Source of the DNA: Curvularia sp. ZM96
Taxonomy: Eukaryota > Ascomycota > Dothideomycetes > Pleosporales > Pleosporaceae
Direction of reading: 5' to 3'
NCBI GenBank assembly: GCA_022457065.1
Contig: JAJGBQ010000002.1
Location: forward strand, 992,001-1,056,000
Length of the DNA stretch: 64,000 bases
Position 1 is the stretch's first letter. The number at the start of each line of letters is the position of its first letter. This document shows, one piece after another, positions 42,908 to 55,514 of this stretch. A program made the translations under genes and the position numbers. The notes under the pieces were generated by a model, which was not told where the DNA came from, ran no database searches, and saw nothing but the letters and a program-made list of their open reading frames with translations.

Positions 42908-44686
42908 ACCAGCATCGGCACCAGCGCCAACACCAGCAATCGGAGACAGAGCATGTGCAGCTGATTCAGGGTCCACTGCCGACGGCTCTCCGACTAGTGC
43001 TCCCTAGCAGGCGTGGAGAATACCAGGCCTTGCCATGGATCATCTCCCGCTCGCGCCAATCCCGCGACAGTGCAATGTCCCCAAAGCCTATGTCGTAACT
43101 CGCAGCCTCGACGTCGTCTCCGTCGCTCAAATTGCTATTCCGGTCGCACGGCGAGAACGCCTCGTCGGCCTTCCCAACGCTCCCACTCGCAGCCCTAGCG
43201 TCCCTCTGTGCTGCCTTGACACACCACCACCGGTCCTGCCTCCCGGATGCTGGTACGCCTCCGTTGCACAGGTGCTCTCTGCCTTCAGCCACCAACCTGG
43301 TTCAGTCGAGCGGCAGCTGTCTGCCGGCTATCGTACCTGGTGCTGCGTGACATGTACCACTCTTCTCTGCTCCTCGGGCTCGTACGCTGCTCGGCCCTCG
43401 ACAACATGGCCCTGACGCTGCTAAACAACTGACCCCTCCCCCGTCCACCGCGAATCTTGCTGCTGCTTGTCCACATGCTGTGCTCCTGCTGCTGCTGCTC
43501 CCCTTCATTCGTGCTCTGGTGGAGTAGGCAGCCCCTCCATGGCCCCGTACTAGACTCCTGTGTTCTATTAGACATGACCCCTAGCGTCTGTTCTCTAGCA
43601 CCCCGCAAATTCTCCTGAGCCGCACCATCACCACGTCGTCCTGGATGCAACAGGTCAATAAACAAACTCTGTGAGCTGGCGCCTCAAACAGGCAGCGACG
43701 TGCTATGCTGGCTGGAGGCACAGGCTGTTGGTGCTGGCTGTTCCAACACCCACGCCAAGGGCGTGAGCAGACGCCAGCGCCTGCTTGGGGGGTGCAGCTA
43801 CAGTATGTCATATGGCTTGGCTCTTAGCTCCACAAGTCTCTTGGGTAATGCCTTTGTCTATTTTTTTTGGCAGTCATGGAACGTTGTAGGATGGCTGCGG
43901 CATCCAGCGTATGGGCGCACCGATGAGATAATCGAGGCCAGCGTGCGACAGCATGAGCCAGAGGCAGACACCCTGGTCCGTTTCTCTGCACCGAGTCAGA
44001 TGCAGCCAGATCTGCGACGATTCCAGAGGTGGGTCGACGCTCAATGGCGCTTGCAGCAGACGGCGCGGCTTCAGCGCGCTGGCCTGTGCCCCATCCTGCG
44101 GCGTTAGGCTCGAGGGTCCTTCTTGTTTCCTACTCTCGGCCTCTATCCGGCCACAGCCTGCATTGTGCACGTTCGGAGAAATATCGACTAAACCTTAACC
44201 TTCACCTGTCAAGCCTACACACGTCTTGCTAAAACGCCTGCTCCCTTTTCATTGGCCTCTGCTCACAGCCCCCCCTGGCTCATTTGCTCGTGCTGCACGA
44301 TCAGAGGCATGGGAAATGTACGGCCCGTTGCAGTCTTCCTTGGCCCTCTGCAACGCCTCCTTTGGCTCACACACACTTGCTTCTTAAACACTCTCGCACC
44401 CGTCATCACGACACTGCCTCTCCCCAGACAACCACTTTTCTTCTTACCATTCGCTGTGTGCTTGCGCTGGCTGCCCTTCCCAACGACCACGACCCCCACT
44501 GTGGCTCTCTCTTTGTACATTTTCTGTCCACTGGCTACATAGCGAGCCTTCTGTACCATAATATCCCATCGTCCGCTGCCCACCCCGCATATATCTGCGA
44601 TATACGTTTCTTGGTTCGGTAGCTCTGTATTGGACCCTTGCGTTGCCTCATCCAGTTACCTGTTACATCACCATCTAGATACCTGG

Positions 44687-44875
44687 GTAAGTCACCTTCC
44701 CTCCACAGCATGCCCGTCTCTTGGCTCGATGCTCGTGGGTGATGGCATTCAACGGTGCCAGTCAACGCTGGTACCAAGCTGTCAGCAACTATGGATGAGC
44801 AATGGCCCCCCGTCCACTCACCATGGACACATTGACACACAGCACTCGAATTCGCTAACGCGTGCTTTTCTGCAG
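44687..44875 (+). other. Probable 5'UTR intron of the homeobox gene
   Basis: Donor GTAAGT, branch site GCTAAC (44854-44859), pyrimidine tract and acceptor TTTTCTGCAG, 189 bp. The sequence before the donor has stops close by, so the upstream exon is likely untranslated. Confidence 0.5.
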
Positions 44876-44969
44876 AGTATTTAAATAATCCCGCCCAATT
44901 GCTCGTATGGAATATCTTACCCTCCAAGATATTCCGCACCGTCACTGTGAACCACTGCACTCGCGCAAA

Positions 44970-46624
44970 ATGAACTCTACACATTCTGCCGAGAGCCCGC
45001 TGGCAAACATGGTCGCTGCGGTAAGTCACCAACCTGCTACTTCTTCTACTTCTGCACCTGCCTCTACTCCCCTCGTTTCCCCTTTGCCCTTGTCTGCTCC
45101 ACTTTTCCTCGAGCCTGCTCTCAAAGCCCCGTCACCCACACTTCCTGGCCCATTCCGCGCCTCTGGACAAGCACTTGTCCAAGGAGAGAAGGTGTGCAGC
45201 TTTCAGCAACGCACCATGGACCCTCTCATTTCCACTTCTCATCCTCCACTCCCAACTGGGACTGCAGTTATGGATCAACACGCTCATGAAGCTGTGTTGC
45301 CTCGCTCCCTCGTTTTCCCTCACCACCACCACCGGCCCACTTCACCCCAACCAGCGAGACAATCCAATCTTCATTCTATCCTCACGCCACAACCGTTAGA
45401 GCAAATCCGCTCTCTTGACGGCTCTGATGCACATACCCACGAAAAACAACCGGCATCTGTACACTCGACCACCACTCTGACAGAACTCCAGAACCATCAC
45501 ATGCGCAGCTCTCCACCAATCCAGCCAGGCGAACAGCATTTCCCCGGCAAGCTCCCGTCCTTTTCAGAGGTATGATACTCCAGTCCATGCACTCGACCTG
45601 AAGATGAACACAGCTGACTGGTGTAGTTTCTCCATACCACACGAACTACCACACCACCAAGGACACCACAACGCCGCCATGGCTCGGCTGACAGCTCTCC
45701 CCACGCACAACCCCACTTTGATGAGGTAGCATGGGCAGACAGCAAGCGTAGGCGTGTCGATACACTGGGTGATATCTACGCTCGCAGTACCATCGAACAG
45801 CCTTTTGCTGAGCCCCGTCGCATGAGCAGTGCAATTGACCCTACCCTTGCCGGCTACTCACCCCACGGCGCTCAACAGCATCCCGTACAACCGGTACCCT
45901 CGAGCTACTCTCACCGTTCAACTCCTTCCTACCCACCACCACACCAGCAACCGCCCCCAATGCATCCCCACATCCGCCACCGGTCATCGCCTGCTCCTCA
46001 GGGCCAGATGCCATTTGCCCAGCCAGCTATCCACCAGCCCGTTGCTCAAAACCCATACCCACCACCCATGGTTCAGGGCTATTATCACGATCACCAAGCA
46101 GCAGCCTACGGCGGCTACGAACGGTCCCAAGATTCGTACTATCCTCGAGCTAGCTACTCGACCTACGATGCCCCCTATGGTGGTGATATCCGCTTCCAGC
46201 ACAACGTCGGCCTTGACCACAGCGCTTTCAACAGGAAGCGAAGAGGAAACCTGCCCAAAGAGGCTACCAACCTGCTCAAAGATTGGTTTGCGGCCAACAG
46301 GCAGTCGCCCTACCCAACAGAAGACCAGAAAATGGAACTGTGCAACCGCACTGGATTGAGCTTGAATCAGGTACGTAATTACTTCCACCAGCGGGTGTGT
46401 CAACTTTGACACGTCTACTACACATGACACTCCTGTCTTTCAGTGTCGTATTGTCCAGACAGCAGCGTGGTTTCGGGCCGCTCTGTTGCCTTTACAAAAT
46501 GTCATGGCATTGTACCGAACAAGTCGCTGACACCATTTAGGTCTCCAACTGGTTCATCAACGCACGCCGCCGGGCCCCACAAAAGGAGCAACGCGAACGG
46601 GAAGCCAACGGACCCGACGCATAG
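44970..46624 (+). CDS. TALE/KN homeobox transcription factor
   Basis: Nuclear developmental regulator. Exons 44970-45569, 45627-46370 and 46541-46624 give 475 aa; all joins are phase 0. The homeodomain spans about residues 403-463: FNRKRRGNLPKEATNLLKDW, then FAANRQSPYPTEDQK with the Pro-Tyr-Pro three-residue loop extension, and NQVSNWFINARRRAPQKEQ as recognition helix. The last intron (170 bp) cuts just before VSNWF. The long N-terminal region is Pro/Ser/Gln/His-rich with a basic KRRRVD patch that could be a nuclear signal. An upstream in-frame ATG at 44907 has a poor context and would add 21 residues. A GTAAGT...CTTTCAG pair (45021-45206) is in-frame and exactly 186 nt, so a shorter 413-aa form is possible, but it lacks a branch site. 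Confidence 0.88.
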
Positions 46625-49600
46625 TTTTGCTAAGCTCGGAAGTGGCTCGGGAGTTGCGACTCATTCCCGCGATGCTTTCCTCATTTCTAGTTTCTTAGAT
46701 GTGGTCATGGGGTACGATCCTAACACATGTTCTTTTCTTGCTTAAGCGCCATCGTTATACTGGTTGATCCAAAAATTTCTGAGGCCTTTTCTTTCTTTGG
46801 GCGACTTTTCTATCTTTCAGGCTTCGCATGGGTACTAAAGGGTTTTCCAAGCTTTTCACTGGGTGCATCAGCCATCTGGAACTTTCCTACCGTTGAATAC
46901 CCTGGGACCCAAATCGGAGGACATATATTTGCATCATGGAAAACGGCGTACCGGGTATCGTTACGCTGCAAGTTGCACTTGGCGGCTTTCAATTCAATGG
47001 ATACTATTTTTCGATTCTGATTCGGTTTTTGCCTCTACATTCATACTCTAATCTCATACGTGGTTTCTTGCAAACTCTTACGATTGTCCACTCCACGATT
47101 TCTACTACTCACCAACTTTCAGACTGATTGACAAATACCCTTCTCCAGCCGTAAACAAGATGAAACAACCCCAACTGACAGATTACGCGATGCATAAAAT
47201 ATCCACCCCGGTCCTTAGACTATCGGCCGGATAGCGTATGCACAAAATCTAGAGCCAAACGGCCAGATTTGGTTCTGTAAGGCTCCAGATTGTCCAAACA
47301 GGGAAGTCTGTATCGCCAGAATTTCCCAACCTTGATAGCCATGGCACTGTTGACGCTATGCTCGAAACGCTACGGGAAGATTCGGTGTTTCACTAGCCAA
47401 ACCCCAAACGGGACGCACAACGGTTAACCTTTGAGCACACTGCAGACGCCGTTGATATTTTGGGCGTGTCGGGTGTGCAGCCAGGGTACCATCCGACAAG
47501 TGTCTGAACAGGTTGAACCTTGACATGTTTCGAAATATTGAATTCCTTAGAAAAGGGAGAGAGAGGGTCCACTTCTACCTGTGCCTCCCGCCCACAAGTC
47601 TCCACAATTCTTCATGTTCGAGGCGCGCGGAGCTTTCGTTGCCCGCTTTCTCCTTCGGCTCAAGCACCCGATAACCAAGGCTAGCTGAGTAAAAAAGACA
47701 ATCCAGCCAGCCTTTTCTGAGCGCCCCGCAGCTGAATTCCATTTTCACAAATCACTCTGTCCGGTGAAGCGGGCGGGCGAGGTTTGCATTAAGAGGGATC
47801 CTTGTTCAAGATCGCCGGCAAGGATGACACCTCTTTACGGCCTGGCGTGCACGATGCCTACCCCAACCCTGGGGGATCGGAGCCAGGTGGGCTGGTCTGG
47901 CCAACAGCTATTTTCCTCTTTTTTTTCCGGCTAAAGCAACCTTGTTCTTCCACCCCAGTACTAATGATCTGATTGTGACTAGGTGTTGCTCGTCCAACTT
48001 GCCCGTCACATCCATCCCGGACTGGACGATAATGATGTTATTTGCAGGGATTGTATCTACCAGGGAGCTGGTCAGACACTCACGCGCCGCTGAACCTTGA
48101 AACGAGTCACGCAGGGATATTGATAATCACACGCCGGGGAGCATGTCTTATAGGCCATTTTCAGTCATTTGACACAAGTGACAAGTTGGAGGTGAAAAGA
48201 AATAAGAAAAAGCTCCACTATTTCGGGGACTATCGCGCCTGTCTCCCTTCCCCCCACCCCACCTCTGTTGTCGGTGACTTTGCCTGAGGACTGGGAACGA
48301 AACGAGACGCCGATTCATCACCGCATTGTTGCATGGGCCCTGCCATGCCTCGATAAGTCCACAAGCCTATCGTCTTTTTTTATTTTGTCCGGGCCGGCCC
48401 CAAACCTTGTTATGTTTTTCGCCTTTTGTGACAACAAAATCCCCCTTGTCGTCGACGGGACCCACCATACATGGCATCCATGGTTCCATGGTGAAACGGT
48501 TATTTTATGGGGTGCCGATCCACAGCAACATGATGACTTCGTGACGAGCATACTACAATACCCACCCGTACCTGTCCGAATGTAGATTGCAGCCTTGCAA
48601 AAACACGCGCATGGGTGTTGCCTGAGTTGCTGCAGCAAGCATCCCCCCAAGGCAATTCACAACCTCTTTTTTTGCACAATGTGTGCAGGGTCCAAGTTTC
48701 AACAGTCTTTTCTCAGGCAAACATACAACATGTCAACGTCACATTTTGCTCTTCCTTCTCATCTTTCCCTCTCTCAAACCACCTAAATTTCATGAATATG
48801 AAACCCCAGCGCTTGTCAAGACGAGCAAAAGATGAAGATCTACAACCCGTATCCCAAATGTAGATCCTTCTCTTACTTACATTCCTTCCACTCGTGATCC
48901 ACCACTCAAACAGGAAAGCCGTTTCGTTTCTCGATCCTCGCGCAACAGATGAGATGATGATCTCCGCCGTCATTTCATCGTCGTCGATTACACTTTTACT
49001 TTTCTCCGATGGCAACCTCCGCGGAAAGGGAGGGAGGGGCCTGGGGGGCTATAACGTTATGTGTATGTCCTTGCACTTGCCCCATGGGTCCGAGACAGAG
49101 TCCAGAAGCGTCTCAAGGAAACAACATACTGTCCTGATGATCAACCCGCGTGTAGAACGAGCCATGGGACGTCCTTAGCGCGCGCGTGTGCGTCGTGCTT
49201 GCGTCGTGTGAGATGTGATATGTCCACGTCTATGTGTGTAAGCGGCATATGTGTAGTAGTAAACTCAGGAAGATGCATGAGAAACAGGTTTTATCGCGCA
49301 GTTAGCCAAAACCCTATGCATGGATATGCGCACTGGGTGTCCCCTCCAGTGTTCCACAGTGCACTTATCCTTTCTTGCAGCAAAGCTGACCTGGTAGCAG
49401 GAAGGATCGGGCTTATCAGTGCATTAGGCATTGTGTGTGTGTGGGTGTGGATGCTATCAGTTGACTGACCTGGGTTCAGACTGCATACACGGTAGCCTGA
49501 TGGAGAGGGAGAGGGATGGAGGGAAAACTCAAATATACACTTAGTTCCCGGTTCAACCCATCTTAACCTGCCCGGACTCGCTGCTGTTTGGTGTCCCATC

Positions 49601-50228
49601 ATCGCTAGGTGGTGTATCCGCTGCATGATGGAATCCACAGCCAGTGTGCAGATATAGGCTGCTTTGAGCGTGTTGCATGAGATGATATCATTGGTGCTAG
49701 GCATACCAGACTTTTGTCCAAAGTTTGATTCGCGATATACGATTACCCGCGCCCTGGGGCCGGATTGTACCGGATTTTCTGTGCCACAACCTATCATGAG
49801 AGTCGGATTAAAGACAGTAGGTTGGTTGAACGAGGGGAAAGAAAAAGGGACCGCGCTGTAAGTTGCGGGAAGCCACGTGAGGTTGCATAGTCTCTTATGT
49901 ATGTGCGATGTTATCGGGCCCAAAGGGTATGCAGAGGACCAGTGGAGTCTTACATGGCAACTGTGAGTTAATGGCGAGAAGGCGGATCTAGAACACACCT
50001 GTTTGTTACTATGGCATTGATGTCGGTCAGTGATGGACAAGAGATGACGTTGAGTTAAAGCCTGGCCACCTTTTGCTTGCTTTTTCGTTCTTCTTTACTT
50101 AGTTTTTCCCGTTAGGAACGATTATGTACAGCCGAAGTGGGTATCATATACTCAGAAATAAGAAAACAAGAATTATACGCCTGCTCACTGTTGAAAAATG
50201 AAGATATACAGAAATATTGTTAGTAAGA
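46625..50228. other. 3.6-kb convergent region, no supported gene
   Basis: Between the 3' ends of the homeobox and palmitoyltransferase genes. The longest ORF (249 codons, 49291-50040 minus) is Ser/His/Pro-rich without a domain. A GT/TG run lies near 49432-49449. The homeobox 3'UTR may occupy the beginning. Confidence 0.5.
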
Positions 50229-51508
50229 TCAGCGCCTGCTTGAACCATGGAGAAGCGCCACTCTGGTCTCAGGATGCTTCTCTTCGTACATCCTCGCCAT
50301 GTCGTACACGACCTCTCCCCACTGGAACTCGCCCCTGTGACTTCGGTTTTTACACGGACTCTGCCTCAGCGGTAGCAGCCAGTCAATTATGCTGTCCCCC
50401 ATGGTGTCTTTCCAGCCTTGCGTAAGACTCGTATACCAGGGGTGCTCAAACGGCTTAGTCTGCATAACTACGTAGGAGCGTTTAGAGGGTCGCACCACCG
50501 TTGTTAGAATTGGCCATTCCTCTTCGGCGCCTTCTCTTTCCGAGGCTCTGGCAGACTTCTTCTTATGAGTTTTGCTAGATGTTGACGGCGGAGTTGCAGG
50601 TGGTGGGATAGTAGTGCTGGACCGACGAGATGGCTGAGAAATGAGGAAGGCGATGTTGTGGATGCCACCTCGCTGGATGCCCTCGACCGAAGTGTAATTA
50701 ATCATCAAGTTCCAGCTCGTCATGCAAGTCATGCTAAAGGCAAAAATGCTGAACAACACGCCCACTGCCAGGGCACCAATCCATGTTCCGGGTCGTGAGC
50801 TCATCTACGATGTGTCAATATTTGATTGGGTGTGCGACAGCGGCGACTAAGCATGCGTACCTTTGAACTGCGCTCCGCTAGGAAAATGGCTATTACGATC
50901 CAAGTAAACGTGGTATACAACGCCCCATACACTACGAATTGCATAAAGAACTTGTGTGTCGACTCCGCTATAATTCCACCGGCCCAAGGGCAGTAATGGT
51001 CCATTTTCCTCACACATCGGCCGAGCTCCTTACAGTGATGCGTCCTGTCCGGCTTCCAGTTGTGGCACTTGTCGCACCAAAGCGGTAGTCCTTGGTAGTC
51101 GCAGATGAATGCGTCATACTCGTCGAACGCAAAGTCCTTCGTACTGGCATCTTCTTTCTCTTGCGAAGCATCCCCGAGCGGGACGAGGTCAGGTTGAGAC
51201 CATATCATTTGTATAAGGCGGAGCCATGTTATTGTGAGGAGCAGGAGCAGAAGGGCGTATACGACGATGAGCGCGATGCCGGTCGACCGTCGGGGCAGGA
51301 TGTTGAAGTCGCGTTGTATGTCGTCGGATGGATCCACGAGGTATCTTATACAGATCAAGTACACAAAGACCCAGGTTTCGTAGCCTATCGCGCCGAATTC
51401 GAGGAGAGGAATGATGACGGAGGTTGCCTGGCCGATCTTCTGTTCTATCGCGGGGTTGGTGATTGCGCCGGGCTTTGGCGGGTCGGCGACCGCTGGTGGT
51501 GGTGTCAT
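50229..51508 (-). CDS. PFA5: Palmitoyltransferase PFA5-type (zDHHC family)
   Basis: Integral membrane S-acyltransferase. Minus-strand exons 51508-50861 and 50804-50229 give 407 aa (56-bp intron, phase 0). Four transmembrane helices flank a cytosolic Cys-rich domain: LPLWCDKCHNWKPDRTHHC, then GRCVRKMDHYCPWAGGII. The catalytic core is DHYC, not DHHC, as in yeast Akr1. The usual NCVG after CPW is replaced by GGII, which is typical of the Pfa5 branch. Helix 4 has IGALAVGVLFSIFAFSMTC followed by TTxE-like NYTSVEGI. The tail carries a Pro/Ser/Lys-rich insert (TIPPPATPPSTSSKTHKKK). Substrates unknown. Confidence 0.88.
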
Positions 51509-53971
51509 CGCGATGGGAATACGGAACAGGCACGATGGTTGCGCTCACTCTAGGAGCCCTCGAAAGAAGGCCGGCGAGGAGGAGGCCTGATGTTCTACAA
51601 CGCAGCCAAGGTCGCGAACAATGCGCGGTTAGTCCGCTACCGAAGACAGCCCCTTGGCAACACCGCCGCGGAACACGTCATTCTAACATACGATACACGC
51701 GTTGCAGTCGAAATCCCGCAAACATTTTGTTGAGTGTTGTATCGCCAACTCATGCGCCTTCAATTCCATGGCGAGTGAATACTGCACGCGTGTGCGACGC
51801 GCCGTCTGTCCAATCGGCCGAGAGCAGCCGTTGCCGACGTCATGATCCTCCACGACTTTGGGGCAGCTCCACAGGAGCCAACGTCCGACTTGCTTTTTCT
51901 CGTCGAACTCCCTCCAAAGTGATGATATGTACTTCTTCTATACATTTCTGTGTATTCAAGGACTGCTTCTTTTCGAATTTGCGCGCTGATCGTGGCTCAG
52001 AGGAACAGATCACTTGCTAACCATCAGCTTGCATCAGCGTGCATGAGGCCTTCAAAAAATCGTTTTCAGCCTTGCCATTTTGACACATCATGCTTCTCTC
52101 ATATTCCAATCTGTTTCACAAAAAATCAGACGGTTCGAGTCCCTCGGCCTCCTGACACCACTGAGGACTGCCTTGGAGGACCACAATCGCATGACGTTGT
52201 TGAAGCTAACCGTATTGCACTGACCGGAGTCGCAAGGCTGAGTGAAGGACTGGAAAGCCTCAGTATTCTCTTCACGTCGGTCAGCCTTTGGGTATAGTCA
52301 ACCCACCATCTTGGCCTCTCCACCGAAACCTTCCGCTGTTTGCGGAAGACGGCAGTTATCACGCATGGCCGCCACGGGTCCAGAGGCTGCATCTAGACAG
52401 TGCTTCATAAACAGCAGGCTGGATTCGAAGATGGGGGCTAAAAATATTCCCAGGGTATATACTTCGCGCCCTGCATCTGGTGTAAACAACGCATATGCTT
52501 CTTTGGTAGTCAATGTGATTTAAAACACACTGACTCATTGTCAGCCCAGCAGCAGCTTCATTCCAATCCAACACACGGTGAGTCTGCCTGATAACACCTG
52601 ATTTGGGAAATGCTCAAAGTCGGTGTGAAAAGTCGGTGTCCCACCGGCTGTTCTTGTTCATATGACTGACTTCACGCAGTATGGCCGGCGAGCTTCGACG
52701 TATCGGCGTCAAACCTGAATTGGAGACTGCTTTGACGAGCATCACCGGTATGAGCGAAAGACCGTCATCGTCTTGATACCGGACCTTGCACTGCCACAAG
52801 TCGGCCGGCAACGAATATCACTGGTCAGCTACTGCACAGCCAGAGTCTTCTCGAGAGACTGCGATCCAGGCTACAATGCTATGGATAAATTTTTCAGTCA
52901 TGCTGGTGAAGCTGTTGGAGGTTGTGCGTCGAGGAGCAGCCACTGGTGCAAGAATGAAGAGATGTGCACGGATGGGCCGGTCAGCAGACATAGACAGCGC
53001 CTGAAGTCACCCACCGGCATGGAGACTCGAGTCTCCAGCAGGCTGAAATCGTCGGTTTAGAAGATTTACCGGACTGTGGCTATGGAGATTCCGAGTGTCG
53101 TGAGAGCTTGGCAGAAGGGCATAGATGGGAAAATGCGGAGTTGTTGAACTGCCCAGATTATACCCGAATCTAGAACTTTTCGAAATTTGTTGATTGAATG
53201 ATGTCACTTCGTTTATTAGATACATTGCTGTAAGTGCATTGGTTACTCCGATCGTACCCACATTAGACCTTTGCTCACTTCGGGGCTAGTACTTGCGTTA
53301 AGCTTGAGGGCACTTCTGTCCAAGTAACAAGCTGCCTTGCTGTGCGCATTAGGCAAACTAGGCGAACCAGGCAAAGGAGATCAAAGCTCTCCTTCCCAAT
53401 CTGGACATCTTGTCCCTTAACCATACCGCCTTACATCGCCGCGTTCATTGTAACACTGGACTCTACTGCTGCAAACCCTGGGCATGTATGAATCAAGAAG
53501 CCGGAACTACCAGATACGATGGCTGGCTTCAGTTCGAGCAAGGCATCCAAAAAAAGGAGATACACTCTTAGCCTAAGGACCATCACGCACTGACGCTCTG
53601 GGAGTGTGGCCATGCATCGCCTTCCCACGCCTTCCGGTCGATTACTCGTAGGACCTCCTTATTCCTCCAGAGTTCTCGAATCTGAGTGGCCGGACATCCA
53701 GTGTCGCCTTGAATGCCTGTGGGCCTCACCTCCCATCTGATGAAACTGCTATTCCAGCGTAGCATCGACAACTGCATAGTGGATCTTCTGTTGAGGGCGC
53801 AGCAAAGGGGAGGGACAAAGACGAGGCATCCGCAGGACTTGGGCATCTATGAGCCGATGGCATTTAAGGTCTTGAGAAACGCCGTGTCACGAATGCACAA
53901 CTCGCTCGATATCCATCTTCCAGCGTCTCAGCTTATCTGCTCATACTTCAATATCAAAATCAGCATTCACC
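51509..53971. other. 2.5-kb region without a supported gene
   Basis: Starts as the PFA5 upstream region. Short ORFs (up to 115 codons) on both strands have no recognisable domain. A minus ORF at 53583-53846 reads somewhat protein-like (IRELWRNKEVLRVIDRKAWE) but cannot be extended or named. The part just before 53971 is the leader of the small zinc-ribbon gene. Confidence 0.45.
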
Positions 53972-54268
53972 ATGGCTGTTCATTCCACTCCTCGCTATTT
54001 TGGCCAGCAGGCCCTCTCTCAACAACAATGGCCGGCTCCTGCAGGCTATTTCTACGGCGAAAACTTCTCCAACTATGCCGAACCGACTCCCTCCTCGCCA
54101 ATGCCCGCTCGCAGCCTGTACGACCATATGCCAGCTGCTACTGATGGCGGCGACACAGTTTGGTTTTGCTCTGCCTGCGGTGACGGTCCCAAGGGTAGCT
54201 GGCAAAACGTGTGCGCATTGTGCAACCACCAGAAGTGTGGTGCATGCAAGGTTGAAAAAGCCCCATGA
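53972..54268 (+). CDS. Small Cys-rich protein with a zinc-ribbon-like module (A)
   Basis: 98 aa, single exon, function unknown. The N-terminal two thirds is Tyr/Gln/Pro/Ser-rich and probably disordered. The C-terminal module is WFC66SAC69 G...C81ALC84NH86QKC89GAC92, i.e. Cx2C-x11-Cx2C-x-H-x2-C-x2-C, enough ligands for one or two zinc ions. Short fungal proteins of unknown function ending in a W-x-C-x2-C...C-x2-C-x-H module are familiar to me but carry no assigned role. A similar gene lies 1.25 kb downstream with the same first spacing. No signal peptide, so probably intracellular. Confidence 0.75.
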   Translation: MAVHSTPRYFGQQALSQQQWPAPAGYFYGENFSNYAEPTPSSPMPARSLYDHMPAATDGGDTVWFCSACGDGPKGSWQNVCALCNHQKCGACKVEKAP

Positions 54269-55514
54269 ATGCACTCTCGCTCATGTACGTTAGCTCTCTT
54301 CAGAATTAACCCAGAATTGCCAGTTCTAATTCTCTGTTCAAGAGCGCTTTATCGGTTGTTTCTTAGAAACGGGCCTCGCGGCGAACATTCAGTGCGTGGG
54401 TCATTCGATATCTAGGGTTGGTTTCGGTTGGAGTTTTATAGCATTAGAGGGTGTCTAGAAAATGCATTGGTTATATTTATGCAGATTTTTGTTGTTTGCT
54501 CATCTTGCGTGCGCGTTTTGTTGCATAAGTGTTGATATGACATCTTCGTTTCCCATGACCAAAGTCTGAACAGGAGCGACATCCTGGAGCACGATGGAAG
54601 ATCATGGCTTAAACTCATATGCAAGACGATCTCGCATAAAGCCAATACGCAGGTACTTGAGACACCACACCTCTGAAGAAGACGTTGTACACCTCCTAAC
54701 GTCTCCTGCTGTAATCGGAAGGGTGAATGCTTGTCCTCGGGATTGCGGTATACGATTGGAGTATGAACAAAACCATACTAACGGCAATCTGGAGCATTAA
54801 CCCCTCCAAGAGCAAGATGAGCCTAGTGCTGCGGGACACTTGTTGACTTGGTTGGAGGACTGCGCGCCAAGATTTGCCTGGCGCTAATACAGGGCAAAAA
54901 ATTGCCTGAGGGCTGATTTCTTGCCTTATTCCTTCTTGTTTCATGCTAATTGAAGGCAGCAACTCAGATTTTATCGCCTGTTGGGCTAACCATGCTGACC
55001 TTTAGTACGGGCACCGCCGGCTGTGAATACCTTACCGTCCTGAAAATCCTCATTCTCTCCGGAATGCCTGACCCAAGCCCACTTTTTCCCAACCATTTGT
55101 TTGTTTCCTACGAGATGCTTTGTATTCCGATGGCTAAGCCATGTTCGCCTTCCGCTTCATTGGTCCAACGGGACTCCGCTAAGGGACGATGGGCATTGCT
55201 TTTCTAGGCGGCAAGAAGAAGTTTCGAGGTCATCAGATGTCGTTTTTTCGTGCCCGATTATGAGGCAAGGGCTCATTGAGGGCTGTGTATGTGACGATAG
55301 CCAAGCTTGAGGACTTGAGGGAACATTGCAACTTGATATAACACTACCATTCCCTTCCTCGTTTTGCCAGCTTTTTCTATCGACACACAGAATACACTCG
55401 CACTGTTTTACTCTCGCAGTTGTTCTCATTCTTTGCATATCCTTCAAACACATAGTTGATTACATCTTCTGCTTTCTACCAACTTTCTCAACTATTTGAC
55501 CATCAACCGGCAAA
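54269..55514. other. Region between the two small Cys-rich genes
   Basis: No supported gene. The right end (about 55350-55510) looks like the leader of gene B: T/C-rich with ACTCTCGCAG and CTTTCTACC stretches. Confidence 0.5.

Larger units (their letters stand above)
41301..44969. other. Long upstream region of the homeobox gene
   Basis: GC-rich with many overlapping shadow ORFs, none protein-like. It contains CAG/CAA and CAC/ACT triplet arrays (42718-42907) and ends in a probable 5'UTR intron (44687-44875). Long leaders are common for fungal developmental regulators. Confidence 0.45.

Noticed and set aside
49291..50040. 249-codon ORF on the minus strand
   Set aside because: No domain, skewed Ser/His/Pro composition, no splice partner; lies in a convergent 3' region.
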